A model generated the notes under the pieces. That model was not told the DNA's origin. It worked only from the letters and a program-made list of their open reading frames with translations, and ran no database searches. The position numbers were made by a program, and so were the translations under genes. DNA of 64,000 nucleotides from Desulforhopalus sp. (GTDB lineage Bacteria > Desulfobacterota > Desulfobulbia > Desulfobulbales > Desulfocapsaceae), in NCBI GenBank assembly GCA_030247675.1, contig JAOTRX010000002.1:992001-1056000 (forward strand). Reading direction: 5' to 3'. Below, in pieces: positions 17,101 through 25,676 of this stretch. Within the stretch, counting starts at the first letter, position 1. Each line of letters opens with the position of its first letter.

Positions 17101-18223
17101 TTTTCATCACCTGATACAGCGCCTCAACGAGGGCGTTCATGGCCTCGGGCAGGGCCACGGTTATGCGGATCCAGTTGGGGAAGCGAAAACCCGCCATGGC
17201 GCGCACCATTACCCCGTGCATCATTAGCTTGCGGTAGGCGAGGCTGTCGTTCATCGGCAGGCGGACCATGAGGAAATTGCCCTCGCCGCAGACGGTGGTG
17301 AGGCCGAGGGCCGCCAGTTCGCCCTGCAGTCGGGTTTTTGTCTCGGCGACTAATTTCCTGGTGGCAAGGACATGCTCCTTGTCGTCGATGGCCTTCAGGG
17401 CCGCCTCCTGGGCCAGGCCGTTGACCGAATAGACGACGCAGGTGCGACGGATGATGTCCACCACCTCCATATCGCCGGCCAGGTAGCCGATGCGCAGCCC
17501 GGCAAGGGCGTACATCTTTGAGAAAGTCCTGAAGATCACCAGGTTGGGGTATTCGCGGAGCAGCTGCATGCCGTCCGGGAAGTCGTCTTTTTCGACGAAC
17601 TCGCAGTAGGCCTCGTCGATGACGACGATCTGCCGGCCGGCGACCCGGTCGAGAAAGCGCCGCAGCTGCGCCTCGTTCCAGTAGCTGCCTGTCGGGTTGT
17701 TGGGGTTGCAGACGAAGAGGATTTTCGTCCGTTCGTCGATCCGGGAAAGCATCGCCTCGTCGTCAAAGCCGTAGTCGCGCAGCGGCACCAGGCGCGCCTC
17801 AAAGCCCGAGAAGGTGGCCACCCACTCGTAGACCGCGAAGGTCTTGTCGGCGGTGATGATGTTGTCGCCCTCCTGGCAGAAGGCCTTGATGACGAAGCTG
17901 ATGACCTCGTTGGCGCCGTTGCCGACCAGGAACTGATCGGGGTGCAGGCCGAAGATGTCGGCCAGCCGGCAGCGTAGGTGATAGGCGTCGCCGCTCGGAT
18001 ACACCGAGGCGCGGGGCGCCGGGTAGCTCTCGATGATCTTCCTGGCCTCCGGCGGCGGCCCCAGCGGATTCTCGTTGTTGTTGAGACGGTACAAACGGGA
18101 GCAGCCGGCCATCTTCATCAGCACGTCGTCGGGCTTGCTCGGGATGTAGGGTGAGAAGTGCTTGATGTATTCCGGTACCAGCAGCTCGATATTTGGTTTG
18201 TTGATCATTGCCGCACCGGTCAT
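17090..18223 (-). CDS. HisC-like PLP aminotransferase (class I/II)
   Basis: The protein has 377 residues. Fold-type I motifs are clear: NNNENPLGPP at the start, GNGANEVI, NPNNPTGSYW, DEAYCEFVE, and FSKMYALAGLRIGY with the Schiff-base Lys. It most resembles histidinol-phosphate aminotransferase, but no other his genes are near and it sits in the partner-switching/hydroxylase operon. It may therefore act on another amino acid or a pathway intermediate. The ATG overlaps the stop of the preceding gene (ATGA). Confidence 0.88.
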   Translation of the reverse strand: MTGAAMINKPNIELLVPEYIKHFSPYIPSKPDDVLMKMAGCSRLYRLNNNENPLGPPPEARKIIESYPAPRASVYPSGDAYHLRCRLADIFGLHPDQFLVGNGANEVISFVIKAFCQEGDNIITADKTFAVYEWVATFSGFEARLVPLRDYGFDDEAMLSRIDERTKILFVCNPNNPTGSYWNEAQLRRFLDRVAGRQIVVIDEAYCEFVEKDDFPDGMQLLREYPNLVIFRTFSKMYALAGLRIGYLAGDMEVVDIIRRTCVVYSVNGLAQEAALKAIDDKEHVLATRKLVAETKTRLQGELAALGLTTVCGEGNFLMVRLPMNDSLAYRKLMMHGVMVRAMAGFRFPNWIRITVALPEAMNALVEALYQVMKNGR

Positions 18224-19539
18224 GGGGTACCTGCCAGGGCAAAGACAACGATGTCGGCGACGCCGGCGTAGGGGAGGATCAGCCGGGGAACGAAACCAAG
18301 GCTGAACAGGCCCGGGGTAAAACCCGACTGCCAGGAGACGCCGAGGTCCATCTCAAAGAAAATCGAGCCGATTTCCTCCTGGCGGAGAAGCTCGACATGG
18401 GCGGCGAGATTGGCGGTGCTGTCCGCCCCCGGCCAGATCGGCCGGAGGGTGGCCTGATGCAGGCGGCGGTCGGTGTCGACGCTCAGTACCGAAAACGCCT
18501 CCTGCTCCTCGCCGTCGGCTGTCACCGGCTGGATGTCGCGGGGAAAGAACAGCCGCCGGTACTCGCCCTCAAGGAAGGATACAAGTTCCGGGTGGCTCCA
18601 GACGACGCTGCCGGTGTCCTCGTGCATCAGGCGGAACTGCGCCTCGGCGGTCGTGGCGTCGCCATCCTGGCTTCCGCCGTCAACGCTGTCCAGCACCTCC
18701 AGGTAGCCCTCCGGCAGCTGCGGCGTCGGCATACGGCAGATCAGGGCCAGGGCCGGAGTCCGTGCCACGTCGCCGATACAGGTTTCCAGCAGCTGGCGGG
18801 CCATATCCGGGTGGCTGTCCGGGTGGAAGACATAGGGGCCATAGAGCTCGACGGTCTTCGTGCCTTGCCACTGCCAGGCCAGGCCGCCGCCGATCTCGCC
18901 GGCCGGACCGACGGCGAGGAGGATGCGCATGTCGCCGGCCGCCGCCATATCGACGATCTTGCCGGGGTAGTGGAAATCGAGTGGGAAGAAGCGGGACGGG
19001 CAGCAGCCGTTTACCAGACGGATAAACCACTTGATCTGCGCCGCGTCGGGCGACTGGATGGTGAACCGCGACAGGGCTTTGGCCGGATGTGTCGGCGACT
19101 CCGCCGCTATCTCCGGGTAGCGCAGCTCCTTATCGAGGACCAGCTGCAGGTTACCGCTGGTCGGCCGCAGGACGCGGAAGCGGTCGGTCATCCGCGAAGC
19201 GATGAGCAGGCCCATCTGGTCAAGGCCGGCCTCGTCGTCGACGTTCACCGTGGTCGTCATGTTGAAGGCGCGCAACTGCAGGTGCGGCACTGGCAGGGTA
19301 AACGTCGTCTCGATAAAGTGGCTGCCGGCCAGGCACTGTACGGCCAGCTCCTGGCCAGCGACGCCAAGGCCGCTGAGGTAGGCAACCACCTCCTCGGCGG
19401 CCAGCGCCATTTCATCCGCAGCCTCCTCGTCGAGGCCAAGGCCCCTTGCCGCCTGGCCGACAAAGCCGGCGGCAAGGGGGATGAATCTCTCCTCGACGGG
19501 CATCTTTAGGGTAAGCGGTTTGTCAATCCTGCGAGGCAT
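18220..19539 (-). CDS. RsbW-like domain fused to GNAT-like domain, first gene of the operon
   Basis: The start at 19539 is chosen because AGGAG precedes it by six bases; an ATG at 19563 lacks a site. Residues about 5-125 resemble the RsbW/SpoIIAB ATPase (PVEERFIPLAAGFVGQAARG, then DEMALAAEEVVAYL). However, the Asn of the N-box and the ATP-lid glycines are not evident, so ATP binding may be lost. From about residue 135 the protein resembles the GNAT-like protein encoded at 11120-12169 (FTIQSPDAAQIKWFIRLVNG). A fusion of an anti-sigma-type domain to an acyltransferase fold suggests binding-controlled enzyme activity (inference). Confidence 0.72.
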   Translation of the reverse strand: MPRRIDKPLTLKMPVEERFIPLAAGFVGQAARGLGLDEEAADEMALAAEEVVAYLSGLGVAGQELAVQCLAGSHFIETTFTLPVPHLQLRAFNMTTTVNVDDEAGLDQMGLLIASRMTDRFRVLRPTSGNLQLVLDKELRYPEIAAESPTHPAKALSRFTIQSPDAAQIKWFIRLVNGCCPSRFFPLDFHYPGKIVDMAAAGDMRILLAVGPAGEIGGGLAWQWQGTKTVELYGPYVFHPDSHPDMARQLLETCIGDVARTPALALICRMPTPQLPEGYLEVLDSVDGGSQDGDATTAEAQFRLMHEDTGSVVWSHPELVSFLEGEYRRLFFPRDIQPVTADGEEQEAFSVLSVDTDRRLHQATLRPIWPGADSTANLAAHVELLRQEEIGSIFFEMDLGVSWQSGFTPGLFSLGFVPRLILPYAGVADIVVFALAGTP

Positions 19540-19583
19540 CGGCATCTCCTGTATGTGAGACATGGGGGAACTTTCTTCTGACA

Positions 19584-19619
19584 GCCGAACTGCCCGGTTT
19601 ATCAGCCCGGCAGTTCGGC
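19584..19619. other. Perfect 11-bp inverted repeat before the ten-gene operon
   Basis: GCCGAACTGCC (19584-19594) and GGCAGTTCGGC (19609-19619) form a stable stem 20-45 bases upstream of the first gene on the minus strand. No T-tract follows on either strand, so an operator or leader hairpin is as likely as a terminator for the gene at 19725. Confidence 0.5.
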
Positions 19620-19724
19620 ATACGGCAATCGCTTTTCTCAGTATATGGAAATTACACCAAGATGCAATATCTGCGAGATACTATTAGAAAACGTGATCAG
19701 ACTATTAGTTGTGGCTGTCTGTGG

Positions 19725-20504
19725 TCACTGCCACTCAATTTTCCCATCACGGTATGGTTCGTTGGTCGGAAAGCCGACGTTTGAATAGACTCTTTTGCCA
19801 TCTTTATTTGTCCAGCTGTAGACCGGCCCTTGTTGTTTCTGGGTGCGCGTGTTTTGAGAACTTTTGGTGAATTCGCTGGTAAGCACATTGAATTTCTGCT
19901 GGACCGCCTGGTAGCCCGGAACATGCGATGCCGAATACAAATACAGTGAAATGGCGGAAACATTGAGGAGGACGGTGAGATAAAATACGACTTGAAACGA
20001 TACTTTTCTCGATTTGTGGTGAAGCCATCTTTGGGCAATCAGGGCGCCCGGCCACCCGCCGATCATACTGAAAAAATGAAGTATCTTCTCCGGCGTTCGC
20101 CGTTGGTCATTTTGTGCTTTTCGCTTATCCCACCAATAAAGAACAAATGTAAAGATGCTTAACAACAGATAGGCTATCAATATAACAGGGGCCAATTGTT
20201 TAGAAATGACGAAATAACCAATGCAAAAGAAAAATAAGACGGACAGGCTCGAATAAAAAATATCGAAAAAATGGTCCCATCTCCTTGGATCCCGTTCTCC
20301 TCGAAACAAAATCCTCTCCGCTCTGGGTTTGCCCTCCGGACTTGTCGCTATTGTAAACGAGACTTCGTCTCCGACAACCGGGTCTCTGGACTGATTGACG
20401 AAGCAATTCTCGTGAAAGAAAATATCAGGCTTCCCATTGACCGGCTGAATGAATCCGAAGCCCTTGCCCCTTTGCCATTTGATGATTTTTCCTTTCTGTC
20501 TCAT
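19725..20504 (-). CDS. Cold-shock domain-DUF1294 membrane protein
   Basis: The protein has 259 residues. Residues 1-66 are a cold-shock domain with both RNA-binding motifs (GKGFGFI and DIFFH). Residues about 78-200 hold four hydrophobic helices with WWDKRKA and IGGWPGALIAQRWLHHK, typical of DUF1294. The C-terminal tail (PVYSWTNKDGKRVYSNVGFP) looks like a DUF4124 strand-turn motif. CSD-DUF1294 fusions are known but of unknown function; they may tether nucleic acid to the inner membrane. AGGTGG precedes the ATG. It is transcribed toward the ten-gene operon but separated by 160 bp. Confidence 0.85.
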   Translation of the reverse strand: MRQKGKIIKWQRGKGFGFIQPVNGKPDIFFHENCFVNQSRDPVVGDEVSFTIATSPEGKPRAERILFRGERDPRRWDHFFDIFYSSLSVLFFFCIGYFVISKQLAPVILIAYLLLSIFTFVLYWWDKRKAQNDQRRTPEKILHFFSMIGGWPGALIAQRWLHHKSRKVSFQVVFYLTVLLNVSAISLYLYSASHVPGYQAVQQKFNVLTSEFTKSSQNTRTQKQQGPVYSWTNKDGKRVYSNVGFPTNEPYRDGKIEWQ

Positions 20505-20630
20505 CCGTCCACCTGAAGATTGGGTGCAGTCCTGCCCTCATGGGCAGGCCCGTCGCCACGGTGATATTTGTGTTTAGGCGATTACAGCCTGATCAGCTGC
20601 GGTATTTCCATTGACACAAGCGCCAAAGAA

Positions 20631-21389
20631 TCACTGCGGCATCAGCGCGATCACCCCCCAGCCCAGGTATTCACGGGTGTAGGTGGCGTAGCGCACGGGT
20701 TCCGAGGTCAGTCTGGCACGGACATCTTCCGCCAGCTCGTCGCTGGGATTGGCCTCAAGCCATCGACGCATGGTCAGCCACTTGGCCGCCTCGTATCTGT
20801 CCCAGCCGTCTTGATCGGCCAGCACCATTTCGACAAGGTCGCAGCCATGCTGGCTAAACGACGCCAGCAGTTGCGGAAGCGGAAGAAAGTCGGCAATCGA
20901 GGTGGCAAGACACCCCCTGGCAATTTCTTCCGTCGGCGGGGCCTGCCGCCAGTAGGGCTCGCCAATGAGGATGATTCCTCCGCTGCGCAGGCTGCGGGCC
21001 AGAAGCTCGATAGTGCCGGCGACACCACCGGCGATCCAGGTGGCGCCGACACAGGCTGCCACGTCGGCCTTCTCGTCGGAGACATAGCCAGCGGCGTCGC
21101 CATGGATGAACCGGACCTGATCGGCGACGCCGAGTTCCACGGCACGGAGCCTCGCTTGCTCGGTAAACAACCGGCTCATGTCGATACCGGTGCCGACGAT
21201 GCCGTGATCGCGTGCCCAGGTGCACAGCATTTCCCCGGAGCCGCTGCCGAGGTCGAGCAACCGGTCCCCGGTTTTTAGACGGAGAGCTGCGCCAAGCGTT
21301 GCCAGCTGATCGGCGGTGATCGGGTTGTGGATGCGGTGCGCACTTTCGGTGATGTTGAATATTCGTGGTATGTCCATGGTGATGATCAT
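20631..21389 (-). CDS. SAM-dependent class I methyltransferase
   Basis: The protein has 252 residues. Rossmann-fold motifs: motif I LLDLGSGSGEML, motif II region GTGIDMS, FIHGDAAGY, and the post-I strand DVAACVGATW. The fold matches small-molecule methyltransferases such as those acting on arsenite or quinones, but the substrate is unknown. The start may be 21389 or the Met at 21377; neither has a strong ribosome binding site. It stands alone between a DUF1294 gene and an AT-rich block. Confidence 0.85.
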   Translation of the reverse strand: MIITMDIPRIFNITESAHRIHNPITADQLATLGAALRLKTGDRLLDLGSGSGEMLCTWARDHGIVGTGIDMSRLFTEQARLRAVELGVADQVRFIHGDAAGYVSDEKADVAACVGATWIAGGVAGTIELLARSLRSGGIILIGEPYWRQAPPTEEIARGCLATSIADFLPLPQLLASFSQHGCDLVEMVLADQDGWDRYEAAKWLTMRRWLEANPSDELAEDVRARLTSEPVRYATYTREYLGWGVIALMPQ

Positions 21390-21429
21390 TTATGCGAGGA
21401 AGAAGTCAATGCAGTAATTGAGAGTAGTT

Positions 21430-21471
21430 GGAGTCAGAATCGAATGGCGCTAATTTAAGGTGATTCTGTCC
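21430..21471. repeat. Degenerate REP-like element
   Basis: GGAGTCAGAATCG and GATTCTGTCC form imperfect arms related to the GGGGTCAGA...TCTGACCC family seen at 578, 2885, 5824 and 22970. Confidence 0.45.
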
Positions 21472-21646
21472 GGTATCTGTTCCGATGTTGAATCTCCTTC
21501 ATTCCGTGTCTTGGCCTCGTCATCAATTGGCAAGGTTTGGGTGTACGTTTCAAACATCTTGGCTCGCTTCTTTCTGGCCTATCCGGGATCATGCAGTGTG
21601 CCAAGGTAAGGTGTAAATCGGCCATCATAGACACCTTGGCTCGGAT

Positions 21647-22876
21647 TTAAAACTCAGCGATCTTTCTTTTTTGGGATGGTAAGTTATTTCTTTTAATAAC
21701 TGTTTTTACAGGAGGTCTTGCTTGCACCTGTAAGCGGTAACGAGAGTATTTCCCATTGACCACAGAGTATTCAATAAACAAATCTTTTCCCTCCCAATGA
21801 ATGTTGTCAATTGTAACAAAGTCCTCCCAATCCTCATTTTTTGGATAGCCCCCCTTACTGTGCCAAAGATATGCTGTATTGGGAGGCTCATTGGGGAGCT
21901 GAACTGTTTCATCGAGATACGCTGAAACGCCTACCTCTGGTTTTGTGTCTTTCATTGCATCGCCAATTGCACAATAACGCTCAAATACAAAGGCTTTAGA
22001 TCCCGCTTCAGAGGAAGCCATTTGCAAGATGTTGTTTTGGCAAATCGTGTATTTTGCATCTTGTACCAAGAGAAGAACAAAGAAAATGTACGCTGCAAAA
22101 GTTCCTACATGAGCGCAATATCTCTGAATTTGTCTATATCTATTCTTACCATCATTCCGGTTATACTGATCAAATAAATTTAAGGCAAAGTACGCCGCCC
22201 ACGAGAATGCTCCGCCGAGGATCAAAATTGCATTCAAACCATATGTTCCAGTATGTTCGTCAAGAAGACCTGTTAGAACAAAAATCTTTTTTGAAAAAAG
22301 TCCGAAAAATACAAATGCGAATGAAAGACAAATGAAAAAGATGCGCTTGGCTTTTGAAAGTGCGTATTTGGCAGAGGTTTCAATTAATTTTTTACTTATA
22401 ATTTCCCCGAGGGGAGTGCTTAACGAATTTCGCTTTTCTGAAATAATTTCAGACAGGTATTTCAGGTCTACTGTATATGAAACATAGCGTCCAGGACGGA
22501 TATACAGCCAATTTTCTGAACCAAAGAATTTATCCGAAGTTGAAACACTTAGGTAGTCAGCACGGTTTGATACTCTAAGAGCTATTAATCCTGGCCTGTT
22601 AAACTCAACTTTTTCTATTTCAGAATATGGAAGTTTTTTAAAACCCAAACCTTCAAATGATATACCTTCATCATCTAATATCAAGACAGGATGTTCGTAC
22701 CGATATGAAGATAAAGAATTAAGAACGTAGACCACACATCCGACGATAATGAGGAGTACACCACCCGACAACAAGAAATGATTAGCTTGCCCCAGGAAGA
22801 GAAAGCACCCTCCACCCAATACCACGCTCAAAGAAAAAGCTAAAAACTGGTAGTCCTTTTCAAGAAATACTTTCAT
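21647..22876 (-). CDS. Multi-spanning membrane protein with bacterial PH-like domain
   Basis: The protein has 409 residues. Two N-terminal membrane helices (about 10-50) are followed by a cytoplasmic segment ILDDEGISFEGLGFKKLPYSEIEKV, resembling the STM3941/bPH family. Three further helices lie near 180-200, 212-235 and 258-278. The C-terminal ~130 residues look extracytoplasmic with strand-rich sequence. Function unknown. The DNA is AT-rich (near 38 percent GC by eye against about 60 percent around it), as in the next two genes, suggesting joint acquisition. Confidence 0.7.
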   Translation of the reverse strand: MKVFLEKDYQFLAFSLSVVLGGGCFLFLGQANHFLLSGGVLLIIVGCVVYVLNSLSSYRYEHPVLILDDEGISFEGLGFKKLPYSEIEKVEFNRPGLIALRVSNRADYLSVSTSDKFFGSENWLYIRPGRYVSYTVDLKYLSEIISEKRNSLSTPLGEIISKKLIETSAKYALSKAKRIFFICLSFAFVFFGLFSKKIFVLTGLLDEHTGTYGLNAILILGGAFSWAAYFALNLFDQYNRNDGKNRYRQIQRYCAHVGTFAAYIFFVLLLVQDAKYTICQNNILQMASSEAGSKAFVFERYCAIGDAMKDTKPEVGVSAYLDETVQLPNEPPNTAYLWHSKGGYPKNEDWEDFVTIDNIHWEGKDLFIEYSVVNGKYSRYRLQVQARPPVKTVIKRNNLPSQKRKIAEF

Positions 22877-22969
22877 TGCATTTTACAGGTGTACCAATAG
22901 TTACCGGAAATCAGATATTTTTATAAACGTCTAGATATACCCATGGTGTTAAAACCCAAGTAAGTAATT

Positions 22970-23027
22970 GGGGCCAGAATCAAATTAAAAATTCATGCAT
23001 CACGGTAATTAAATGAATTCTGGTTCC
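22970..23027. repeat. REP-like element, diverged
   Basis: GGGGCCAGAATCAAATT on the left and AATGAATTCTGGTTCC on the right form imperfect arms. It belongs to the same palindrome family as the elements at 578-5880 and lies between two minus-strand genes. Confidence 0.6.
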
Positions 23028-23084
23028 GTTTTCCTATGAACATATATCCATATGTCAAGATTGACCACTTCCGTGATCCATATT

Positions 23085-23909
23085 TTATGATTTGCCCGTT
23101 ATTGACTCTCTAAAATTCGTGATGCATTTACCAAACTCAATGCCATAAATTTTCTTAAAAATTTTATCATGGTCACTGATAGTTGTGAGTTCTTTCATAT
23201 ATGATAAAAATTTTTCCTTTCCAAATTTTTCTATGAGATAATCAACTATGCAGGCAAATTCGGAATACATGAATGTAATTCTGTATTGAACATCAAGATT
23301 AATCCGGTCTTCTTTCTTCGTCTTGAAATATTCGGGAGGCATGAAATTGCCTTTTTGTATATAATTGTAGGTTTCTTTTTTTGAAGGATACCAAGATGTT
23401 CCCATTTGATTGGCACTTTAAACAGCGATCCCCTCAAGCAACCATTCCGGGTAATTATAAGCTCTTGAAATACCTGAATGCTGATGCAGTAAACAATGAG
23501 ACAATTCATGTGTAAGATAAATCTCTAATGAGATTTCACCCTTTTCAGCTTCTTGTAATGCCCATGGGGAAATAATTAAGTCACCATTATAGAAAGCGCA
23601 AAATCGTGTATTTGATATTGAACGTTTATGATAACTGTTTTTGTCCTTAAAAATGAATATTCTTGGTTTTTTAAAAAACTTCCATTCATGAAACTTTTCA
23701 ACGTTGGGAATTAATGAATCAATCTTATTGAGATCAGGGTGTTCGGCGCCTTCTTGAACATAAACTATTGTGTTTGGTAGTTCATTTATAGAGAAACCGA
23801 TTATAAGCGGGGAATAAGGGAATAGCTTGCCAAATAGAAAGCTATAGACAACTAGCCCCAAGATCAAAAGGGAACCAAAAGCGATTGCATATCTCAGTTT
23901 ATTCTTCAT
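23085..23909 (-). pseudogene. Membrane-anchored zinc metallopeptidase (MA clan) with one in-frame stop
   Basis: Two frames read as one protein of about 274 residues. An N-terminal anchor helix (IAFGSLLILGLVVYSFLF) is followed by the zinc motif HELSH in LTHELSHCLLHQ and a downstream EGIAV where the third ligand Glu is expected. A TAA at 23418-23420 follows EGIAV, and the same frame continues SANQMGTSWYPSKKE to 23085. In homologues a Tyr is expected there, so this looks like a single nonsense change (TAT or TAC to TAA). Start is taken as ATG 23909; a GTG at 23969 is possible. Read-through or sequencing error cannot be excluded. Confidence 0.72.
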
Positions 23910-24043
23910 CAAGTGTTTGTTCAGCGTGGTGGTCAACCGTGCTGGGCCATCTACTTGAAAATTGAACACCGCAGCCTTCCCGATATCGGTTGGAATGGTT
24001 GTTGGAAGATATGCCTAGTCCTAATATATAATATTCTGATGAT

Positions 24044-24559
24044 TCAAGGTGTTAGTGCTTTGTTACCATGATTTTTACGTAACAACCAGAGTTCGTTAAC
24101 GAGAAACGTGAAAGGTATCAAAAATTTTGCCACCGCAAATGCTAGAACAAACCATAAGCTGAGCATTACAAGTTTGCCTTCACTCGAACCTGGAATTGCA
24201 AGGGGTGTGATTGACAGCAATAGAGCTCCTAAACCAATTAACGCCATTACATAAGTGGCCTGGGAAAAATTATTAGAGCTTGCTTCAAATGTCCGATTTT
24301 TAAAAATAAAAAATAACCTTCTTGTCACCAGAAATAGCATTAATGCCTTAGAAAATAACTCAACAGTCAAGCCATACCGATAGCCTAGAATTTGAACAAC
24401 AAAGATCGGGATTGGTTCTGAGAAAAGGGCAAAACTTATATTTGTCATCAAAAGGTAGCCTGCTCTAAGCCCTGCTTTGAGCATAAGCCAAGTAGAGACA
24501 TCAATAAAAACGCTTACAGATACAAGAATAAACAGCAGCCGATAAATAAAATTTTTCAT
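24044..24559 (-). CDS. Small integral membrane protein of unknown function
   Basis: The protein has 171 residues with about four membrane helices (near 5-25, 48-80, 100-120 and 130-155) and charged loops. The pattern loosely recalls GtrA-like or DoxX-like proteins, but no signature supports either. It shares the AT-rich composition and orientation of the two preceding genes. Function unknown. Confidence 0.6.
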   Translation of the reverse strand: MKNFIYRLLFILVSVSVFIDVSTWLMLKAGLRAGYLLMTNISFALFSEPIPIFVVQILGYRYGLTVELFSKALMLFLVTRRLFFIFKNRTFEASSNNFSQATYVMALIGLGALLLSITPLAIPGSSEGKLVMLSLWFVLAFAVAKFLIPFTFLVNELWLLRKNHGNKALTP

Positions 24560-24935
24560 TTGGTTACCAATAGTTTAATAAGTTAGGAGTATCTGGCATA
24601 TCGCCTCTTATAGATGATCAAACTTTCCACGTATTGTGATTTGGAAGCCTGAAAGACAAGAAAATTTGATCAGGCCACCCAATTATAAGATCGGAATTCC
24701 TATCCATCCACAGGCCTTGATACTAATACCTATCTCATGGAAAGTAAAACGGAAACATACCGGGGTTCCGGCTAAATCCTAGCCGGAAGCGTATGGAAAT
24801 GATGGGTGAAGTTCTGTGCTGCTATCATCAGGTCAAGCGAACTGAAAAGACCGGTTGCCAATGGGTATCTGGGCGCGGGGCAGATCGCCCTGCTCAAGAT
24901 CCTGCTGGGCTGTAGGTGTGTAGAGTGTCTCTCTA
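24560..24935. other. Gene-free stretch with hairpins after ureG
   Basis: No credible gene is seen. Two stems occur: TTCCGGCTA/TAGCCGGAA (24766-24788, 5-base loop), and CTGTAG...CTACAG (24910-24941), which overlaps the ureG stop codon and contains an inner TAGAG/CTCTA stem. The second is the likelier terminator for the urease operon, although no long T-run follows. Confidence 0.5.
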
Positions 24936-25565
<630 letters not shown>

Positions 25566-25615
25566 CCTCCACAGTCTCTGTTGGATTTTCTACTTAATTA
25601 GCGGTCCCGGGCCAC

Positions 25616-25666
25616 CGTAGGGTGCGTTTTACGCACCAGTCATTGGTGTACGGAGTGCACCCTACG
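25616..25666. repeat. Palindromic repeat CGTAGGGTGC between ureF and ureG
   Basis: CGTAGGGTGC (25616-25625) pairs with GCACCCTACG (25657-25666), with an inner GGTGCGT/ACGCACC arm (25621-25637). The same arms occur in the opposite order at 34552-34596. Such elements are common REP-like intergenic repeats and may stabilise or attenuate the mRNA. Confidence 0.7.
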
Positions 25667-25676
25667 ACTACTCTGA

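Noticed and set aside
17090..18223. True histidine-biosynthesis hisC
   Set aside because: No his gene is near and the gene is embedded in the overlapping signalling/hydroxylase operon; only fold-level assignment is supported.
19564..19724. Riboswitch (molybdenum cofactor or purine type) before the hydroxylase operon
   Set aside because: Only a simple stem was found; no conserved aptamer core of either class could be identified by eye.
24560..24935. Short frame resembling a transposase remnant near 24810-24910
   Set aside because: It translates to about 35 residues with no recognisable motif, too little to support a call.
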